From the NCBI GenBank assembly GCA_037045355.1, contig JBAOHO010000013.1:62001-126000 (forward strand): 64,000 nucleotides of DNA, written 5' to 3'. The DNA comes from Candidatus Nanopelagicales bacterium (GTDB lineage: Bacteria; Actinomycetota; Actinomycetes; S36-B12; GCA-2699445). Of the stretch, positions 58,959-64,000 are shown in pieces. The notes below the pieces were generated by a model. That model saw only the letters and a list, made by a program, of their open reading frames with translations. It was not told the origin of the DNA and did not search any database. Both the position numbers and the translations under genes were made by a program. How positions within the stretch are numbered: the first letter of the stretch is position 1; every line of letters begins with the position of its first letter.

Positions 58959-60098
58959 TCACTGCTGGATGGGATGCGGATACACGGGCGCGCGGTGTTG
59001 AAACGACAGGATCTTGGGGTTCACGATGACTCCGTCACGGATCTCGATCGCCTTGCGGATCGTGGGGCTGTGGTCCCACGCGCCGGTGAGAACGGGCCGC
59101 AGATGAGGGATCAGTGCCTCGCTGTTCTCCCACGTGGCGGACTCCCACAGGTACGACGGACTGTGGTCGACGCCGTAGTAGTGCACATCGTCACCCACCA
59201 CGATCATCGGATCGTCGAAGGTCGTGGGCCGCGCGAAGGAGAACCCCATCGCGGCGTCGCAGGACACATCGACAATCACCGTGCCCGGCCGGAGTCGGGG
59301 CAGGTCCTCGTCGGTGAGGAACATGAGGGGCTCGTCGGTGTCTTGCAGGACACAGTTCACGATGAGGTCGAATTCGGCAAGGAATTCCTCGGTCGGCACC
59401 GGGCCAGAGCCCTTCAGTGTCATGGTCCGGGAGGGATCGTCGGTACGCCTTTCGAGGCCGCCGAGAGTCACGTTGGGGATCGGCGCGGCCACCAGATGCA
59501 CGTCGCGCATTGTCAGTGCGACGACGTCGACCACGCCCAGGCTCTCGAGTGCGTTGGCGGCCCCGCGAGCGGTGTTGCCGAACCCGATCAGTACCGCGCG
59601 CCGCCGCCGTCCGTAGGCGCCTGTGAACCCGCGGAGCGACATGGCGTGCAGCACGGATGCGTAGCCCGCCAACTCGTTGTTCATGTGGAACACATGGATC
59701 ACGAAACGGCCGTGTTCACTCCAGTGGTTCATCGCCTCCCAGGCGATCAGAGTGAGTCTTCGGTCGATCGCGACCTGCGTGAGTTCGGGATCCTGCACGC
59801 AATGGGGCCATCCCCACAGGATCTGGTCGTCCCGCATCTCGAGCACATCGGACAGCGTCGGCTTCGGCAGCAGCAGGACATCGCTGTGGGCGATGAGCTC
59901 GGAATGAGTCCGAAAACCGGCGACCAGCTCAGCCAGCTCCTCGTCACGCACCCCGAAGTGGGAGCCGTAGTCGTGTTCCAACCAGATCCGGGATCGCAGG
60001 TCGGGATCGATTCGGTCGAAGTGGCGCGGATGCAGTGGCAGCCGCCGCTCGTTCTCCTTGCCTGAACGGCCGAACACTCCCAGGGACAGTTCGGCCAC
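58959..60098 (-). CDS. N5-(carboxyethyl)ornithine synthase-like / alanine dehydrogenase family enzyme
   Basis: This 379-residue NAD(P)-dependent enzyme of the alanine dehydrogenase/transhydrogenase family most resembles N5-(carboxyethyl)ornithine synthase. It starts LGVFGRSGKENERRLPLHPRHF, as that family does. The nucleotide-binding segment is RAVLIGFGNTARGAANALESLGV (about 180-200), and FVIHVFHMNNELAGYASVLHA and GTVIVDVSCDAAMGFSFARPTT are further conserved parts. It probably carries out a reductive condensation or its reverse with a 2-oxo acid; the substrate is inferred. GTG 60098 is chosen because GAGGGAG lies 6-7 nt upstream; ATG 60125 is the alternative. Confidence 0.78.
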   Translation of the reverse strand: MAELSLGVFGRSGKENERRLPLHPRHFDRIDPDLRSRIWLEHDYGSHFGVRDEELAELVAGFRTHSELIAHSDVLLLPKPTLSDVLEMRDDQILWGWPHCVQDPELTQVAIDRRLTLIAWEAMNHWSEHGRFVIHVFHMNNELAGYASVLHAMSLRGFTGAYGRRRRAVLIGFGNTARGAANALESLGVVDVVALTMRDVHLVAAPIPNVTLGGLERRTDDPSRTMTLKGSGPVPTEEFLAEFDLIVNCVLQDTDEPLMFLTDEDLPRLRPGTVIVDVSCDAAMGFSFARPTTFDDPMIVVGDDVHYYGVDHSPSYLWESATWENSEALIPHLRPVLTGAWDHSPTIRKAIEIRDGVIVNPKILSFQHRAPVYPHPIQQ

Positions 60099-60254
60099 AG
60101 CAGACTCCCTCGATCGGCGACTCATCCGCAGCGTATCCACCGCTGCGTCCGCAGCGCGAAGGCCGTCGACAGCGAGCGGACGAGGCCAGGCGTGGCTGCC
60201 GCGGGAAACGTGATCGGCGCGAAATGAGTCGTTGGATCGCACTACGTTCGGAGG

Positions 60255-61736
60255 ATGATCTCTCGCATCCTCGTCGGCACCGTGACCGCCGGTCTCGTCA
60301 TCGCGGTGGCGGCCCCATCGTTCGCCCAGCCGGCCGATCCGCCCCAGACCCAGACATCCGCTGAGACGGCGCAAGCGAGCAACAAGTCCAAGCAGATGAA
60401 GAAGGCCCAGAAGTGGGCGCGAAAGTCCAAGGCCTTGGACGCTCGGATCTGCCGGTCTGGCAACTACCCGGCCTTGAAGACCTCCGTGGGTTCGGGTGCT
60501 TATCTCATGACCCAGCAACGGTGGCAGAAGTTCGGGGGCACGGCTTTCGCCGCGCGCCCGAACAAGGCCTCGCGGCGCGACCAGAATCTCGTCGCGTGGC
60601 GGATGTTCAAGTCCTCCGGATGGAACAACCTCGGTTGTCCGCGGGCCGACTGGATGCGTGCTGCCTATCAGCGGGCCAAGAGCACCCCCTTGGGCGAGAT
60701 GCTGATCCCCGGCACCCATGACTCGGGCTCGTCGCTGATCGACACTGATCCTCCGTGCGCCCCGCAGGTCATCGCCGGAATCAGTGCGGTGTTCGCCCAG
60801 GCGGCCCAGGTGAATCCCTGCGGGGCCGCTGACGAGGCGCGCGCGCAGGAGGAGAATCTCGGCGATCAGTTGCGCGGCGGGGTTCGCTATCTCGACATCC
60901 GGGTGGGGGTCCCCGCGAATCAGGTGATCGACTCTCCGCGCCCTCCGGCTCCGGACCCCTTGTCCGTGCCTCTGGTCCTGCACCACAACTACGTGTCGCA
61001 AAGCCTCACCAAGGGTCTGCGACAGGTCCTGAAATACACCGCCGCCCACCCGGCGGAGCAGGTGATCCTGGACTTCCAACACCTGGATCTGACCGGCAAC
61101 CAGGCCATCGACGAGTACTACTACCAAGCGCTGCTCGACATACTGATGGAGTTCCAGGCCGAGGACAGTGGGCCCACCGTGTGTGAAGCCGCCTGGACAC
61201 GGGACATCGTCGGCCTCCCCGACGGTGAGGTGGCCATGGGCGTGCCGGTCGGTGACATGTGGCAGTCGGGACGCAGCCTGCTCGTGCTGATGCCCGAGAC
61301 GGGCATGCCCCAAGACGACTGTTACTTCTCGCGAGAGCTCGTCATCCACAGTCCGTGGCCCAACACCGACGTACCCCAGGTCAGCAAGGACGCGAATGAC
61401 GGATACCTGGCCGAGCGGACGCAGCGACTCGACGGTGACCAGTGCGTCGACGCCTCGGGCAACGACTGGTGCGTGTTGTTCGTCAACCAGCTGCAGCTCA
61501 CTCCGAGTGCCGTCAACTACGCCAACTGCGTGTTCAACAAGGTGGGTGACAACTGCTCGCTGCACGCGCTAGCCAGGTTGGTGAACGACAAGGTGGCCGG
61601 TTACATGACCGATTGGACGACGTCCGGTGAGCCGACCAACATTGAGATCATCGACTACTACGAGGACAGCGACCCGAGCGTTGCCGACCAGATGATCAGG
61701 CTCAACTGGCAGCGCACCGGGCAATGGCCACGATGA
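60255..61736 (+). CDS. Exported PI-PLC X-domain-like phosphodiesterase
   Basis: This 493-residue exported protein has a signal peptide (ISRILVGTVTAGLVIAVAAPSFA), a Lys-rich segment (KSKQMKKAQKWARKSKALDAR) and a phosphatidylinositol-specific phospholipase C-like barrel. The first catalytic His is in MLIPGTHDSGSSL (about 151), followed by RYLDIRVGVP and the second His in VLHHNYVSQSL (about 241). ILDFQHLDL and LLVLMPETG continue the fold. Cys residues occur in several pairs, fitting an extracellular enzyme. The substrate could be phosphatidylinositol or a related lipid glycan. ATG 60255 appears leaderless (TACGTT 6 nt upstream). The stop overlaps the amidase start. Confidence 0.84.
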   Translation: MISRILVGTVTAGLVIAVAAPSFAQPADPPQTQTSAETAQASNKSKQMKKAQKWARKSKALDARICRSGNYPALKTSVGSGAYLMTQQRWQKFGGTAFAARPNKASRRDQNLVAWRMFKSSGWNNLGCPRADWMRAAYQRAKSTPLGEMLIPGTHDSGSSLIDTDPPCAPQVIAGISAVFAQAAQVNPCGAADEARAQEENLGDQLRGGVRYLDIRVGVPANQVIDSPRPPAPDPLSVPLVLHHNYVSQSLTKGLRQVLKYTAAHPAEQVILDFQHLDLTGNQAIDEYYYQALLDILMEFQAEDSGPTVCEAAWTRDIVGLPDGEVAMGVPVGDMWQSGRSLLVLMPETGMPQDDCYFSRELVIHSPWPNTDVPQVSKDANDGYLAERTQRLDGDQCVDASGNDWCVLFVNQLQLTPSAVNYANCVFNKVGDNCSLHALARLVNDKVAGYMTDWTTSGEPTNIEIIDYYEDSDPSVADQMIRLNWQRTGQWPR

Positions 61737-63139
61737 TGGCCGAGCAGCGACTTCATGCGTTCGGTGACGACGCCCTCGGTGCTGACGATGTCGTGGGACT
61801 GCGCGAACGACTGGAGCGTCGCGAGGTGTCGCCCGCGGAACTTCTGGCGGCTGCCCGGTCCCGCGCCGAGGCACTGCAACCGAGGGTCAACGCGGTGGTC
61901 GCGTGGGCCTTCCCGCCCCATCCGCGTCCCGATCCCCAGGCGCCCTTGTCGGGTATCCCCACGGTCGTGAAGGACAACGAGCCTCTCGCAGGAGTTCCGA
62001 CCCGCGAGGGCTCCCGGGCCACGGCTGATCGTCCCGCGCCCACAGACGGAGTTTGGGCTGCACAGTTCCTCGCCCTCGGGGCAGTACCGATCGGCAAGTC
62101 GACATTGCCCGAGTTCGGCCTGACGTCTACCACCGAGTCCCTGTTCAGCGGACCGACGCGGAATCCGTGGAACCTGGGTCGTTCGGTGGGCGGTTCGTCC
62201 GGAGGATCGGCGGCTCTGGTCGCCGGGGGAGCGGTCCCGATCGGACACGCGAATGACGGCGGAGGATCGATCCGCATCCCGGCTTCCTGCTGCGGGCTCG
62301 TCGGGCTCAAACCCTCGCGGGGTCGCATCATCGACCTTCCGGAGATCGAGAAGCTCCCGGTCAACGTGGTGACGCAGGGAGTCGTCACCCGTTCGGTGCG
62401 CGACACGGCGCTGTACTTCGCGGCCGCCGAGCGGATCCACCGCAACAGTGCTTTGCCGCCTGTCGGCCACATCACCCATCCGTCGGACCGGAGGCTGCGC
62501 ATCGCGGTCACGACCAGCGGGCATCCTCGACTTCCCACCGAGCCCGCGGTGGCCAGCGCCGTTCGGGATGCGGCCCGACTGTGCGAATCGCTAGGCCACC
62601 ACGTCGAAGAGGTCGAGTTCCCCTACGGCGAGCAGGTCGGGGTCGATTTCCTGCGCTATTGGGCATTCCTGGCGTACGGCATCAAACGACTGGGTGGTCG
62701 CATGTTCGGCAAGGGTTTCCGGGCGGACCTGCTCGAACCCTTCACCTTGGAGTTGGCGGGGATGTTCTCCGGCAGTGCCGAGCGCCTGCCCGCTGCCGTA
62801 CGTCGGCTCAAGCGGTTCGGCGCCGACTACGATGCCTCCTTCGATCGCTTCGACGTGTTGCTGTCGCCGGTCACCGCTCATGAGCCGCCTCCGATCGGCT
62901 ACCTCGGGGCGCTCGTCGAACCACGGACACACCTCGTGCGCCTTTTGCGATATGTCTCGGTGACGCCTCTGCAGAACATCGCAGGGGCGCCCGGTATCAG
63001 CCTGCCCTTGGGGATGAGCGCAGCCGGAGTTCCCATCGGAGTGCACGCGGCTGCACGCACCGGCGATGAGCGCACGCTGTTGGAGTTGGCGCTCGAGTTG
63101 GAGCAGGCCGCGCCGTTCGCGCGCATCCAGACAACCTGA
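61733..63139 (+). CDS. Amidase signature family enzyme
   Basis: This 468-residue amidase has the complete Ser-cisSer-Lys triad: Lys in GIPTVVKDNEPLAG (about 79), cis-Ser in GRSVGGSSGGSAALVAGGAVPIG (about 155) and nucleophile Ser in NDGGGSIRIPASCCGLVGLKPSRGR (about 178). It may be an amide, acyl-urea or aryl amide hydrolase; it is not obviously GatA because no gatB/gatC lies nearby. ATG 61733 overlaps the PLC stop (ATGA); ATG 61724 in the same frame is possible. No signal peptide, so it is cytoplasmic. Confidence 0.9.
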   Translation: MMAEQRLHAFGDDALGADDVVGLRERLERREVSPAELLAAARSRAEALQPRVNAVVAWAFPPHPRPDPQAPLSGIPTVVKDNEPLAGVPTREGSRATADRPAPTDGVWAAQFLALGAVPIGKSTLPEFGLTSTTESLFSGPTRNPWNLGRSVGGSSGGSAALVAGGAVPIGHANDGGGSIRIPASCCGLVGLKPSRGRIIDLPEIEKLPVNVVTQGVVTRSVRDTALYFAAAERIHRNSALPPVGHITHPSDRRLRIAVTTSGHPRLPTEPAVASAVRDAARLCESLGHHVEEVEFPYGEQVGVDFLRYWAFLAYGIKRLGGRMFGKGFRADLLEPFTLELAGMFSGSAERLPAAVRRLKRFGADYDASFDRFDVLLSPVTAHEPPPIGYLGALVEPRTHLVRLLRYVSVTPLQNIAGAPGISLPLGMSAAGVPIGVHAAARTGDERTLLELALELEQAAPFARIQTT

Positions 63140-63193
63140 CAGCGCACCCAACAGACGCCTGTTCCGATCACCCGAGCGGTGAGGGTCCGGAAC

Positions 63194-64000
63194 CTATCCA
63201 CCCGATCCGGCCGGACCAGAATTGGTGGCATGCGCGGATCTGCGTTGCGCGGCGGATTGCTGAGCCAGGAAGAGGCCGCCCAGCACCAGTCCGGCGACAC
63301 CGCTCCACAGCAGCGTCGCTGTCGTGCCCTGCGCGAGATCCCCGCCGCCGAGGATCTCGACACCCAATGCGGCCAGGACGACGCCGACCCCGCCGATCGT
63401 GACGATGGTCGTGATCACCACCCCGGAAGCCTGTCCCGACAGTTCGACCGGGAGCACCGATTGCGTCGCCACGTTGGTGAACGAGTAGCCCATGGCGAAG
63501 GACAGACCGCTGATCATCAACCCCACCACGTCGAGCACCAATGATGATGCGAAAGCCTGCAAGACCAGTCCGAGGCTGCCGGCGACGATGGCGGATCCCA
63601 TCACGATTCCGTCGGGGATCCGGCCCGCGATCCGGCCCGACAGCGGTCCACTCATGGCCGTCGCGAGTGCCGGGAAGACGAACAGCAGTCCGGCGACGAC
63701 CGAGGACAGCCCACGTACTTGCTGCAACTGGATGGTGACGACGAGCATCATGATGCAGTAGCCGACGTTCGCGACGGTTCCGGCGATCAGGATGGTTACG
63801 AAGGACCGCCGTCGCATCAGCTGCGGACTCACGAGTGGCCACGGGTGTCGGCTCTCTTGCCGGGCGAACAGCAGTAACAGCACGAGCCCCGTGACGATCG
63901 CGCCGCCGGTACTGACGGCGAGGATCGACAGCGTCGACAGGTTGTCCAGCCCCCAGGTGGTGGTGGCAACACCGGCGATGACCAGCGCCGCCCCGAGCCA
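63194..64000 (-). CDS. MFS family transporter, C-terminal part
   Basis: The frame is open to the right edge of the window, so the gene starts outside it; 268 residues are visible. At least seven hydrophobic helices are present, among them FVTILIAGTVANVGYCIMMLVV, VVAGLLFVFPALATAMSGPLSGRIAGRI (with the MFS-type loop GRIAGRIPDG) and ILGGGDLAQGTTATLLWSGVAGLVLGGLFLA (quoted in parts). The pattern suits a 14-helix drug:H+ antiporter (EmrB/QacA type), but the N-terminal half that would decide this is missing. It is convergent with the amidase, with 54 bp between the stops. Confidence 0.85.
   Translation of the reverse strand, partial: WLGAALVIAGVATTTWGLDNLSTLSILAVSTGGAIVTGLVLLLLFARQESRHPWPLVSPQLMRRRSFVTILIAGTVANVGYCIMMLVVTIQLQQVRGLSSVVAGLLFVFPALATAMSGPLSGRIAGRIPDGIVMGSAIVAGSLGLVLQAFASSLVLDVVGLMISGLSFAMGYSFTNVATQSVLPVELSGQASGVVITTIVTIGGVGVVLAALGVEILGGGDLAQGTTATLLWSGVAGLVLGGLFLAQQSAAQRRSAHATNSGPAGSGG

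Overview
The window is GC-rich chromosomal DNA from an actinomycete-type bacterium (Actinomycetota). The evidence is gene content and order: a manB-trm112-manA-CDF-sahH block, mtrA-mtrB-comF-hpf-secA, an Rv3235-like protein, a WS/DGAT acyltransferase, long NAD-glutamate dehydrogenase, ftsEX, prfB, smpB, ssrA, DUF6912 and DUF2505. Part of the order matches the Mycobacterium manB-to-secA1-to-tgs3 region, but tmk and lpqB are missing from their expected places. I cannot name a genus. No phage, insertion sequence, CRISPR array or tRNA gene was seen.

Layout. 0-4.5 kb: mannose metabolism, a cation exporter and S-adenosylhomocysteinase. 4.5-7.7 kb: a membrane-anchored beta-propeller protein and an unrecognised 498-residue protein. 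7.7-15.6 kb: MtrAB two-component system, ComF, hibernation factor HPF, a LuxR-type regulator, SecA and an Rv3235-like protein. 15.9-18.3 kb: a small BldC/excisionase-like regulator and SAF (CpaB-like) and CpaE-like pilus genes. 19-25.5 kb: WS/DGAT, patatin lipase, DUF6912, PruA, a GT87-type glycosyltransferase and a small secreted protein. 25.5-33.2 kb: a NarL-type two-component pair, DUF2505 and NAD-glutamate dehydrogenase; PruA and GDH together give a proline-to-glutamate-to-2-oxoglutarate route. 33.4-37.6 kb: the core Tad pilus operon. 37.6-43 kb: prfB, ftsE, ftsX, an M23 hydrolase and smpB. 43-50 kb: a PLP lyase, an FGGY kinase, a c-di-GMP protein and an amidohydrolase. 50-64 kb: an FN3 surface protein, a DUF222-HNH nuclease, DDAH, tmRNA, a beta-helix protein, a Nei/Fpg glycosylase, a CEO-synthase-like enzyme, a PI-PLC-like protein, an amidase and a partial MFS transporter.

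Two features are unusual. First, about twenty short tandem-repeat arrays, nearly all with unrelated units of 7-30 bp, sit in the spacers and inside several genes. Arrays in reading frames have unit lengths divisible by three (12, 12, 15, 24, 30, 30), while most spacer arrays do not (7, 14, 17, 19, 22, 23 bp). Several begin on or just after the stop codon of the gene before them. In two genes (an FN3 protein and a sensor kinase) changes in unit length throw the frame out, as expected for phase-variable loci.

Second, fourteen further frame breaks in mtrB, hpf, the LuxR regulator, secA, gdh, the FN3 gene and ddaH are all explained by exactly one extra base, never a missing one. They cluster in three patches. 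Because essential genes are hit and the extra base varies, residual insertion errors from long-read sequencing are the likeliest cause. These genes are therefore described as continuous coding regions with the breaks noted.
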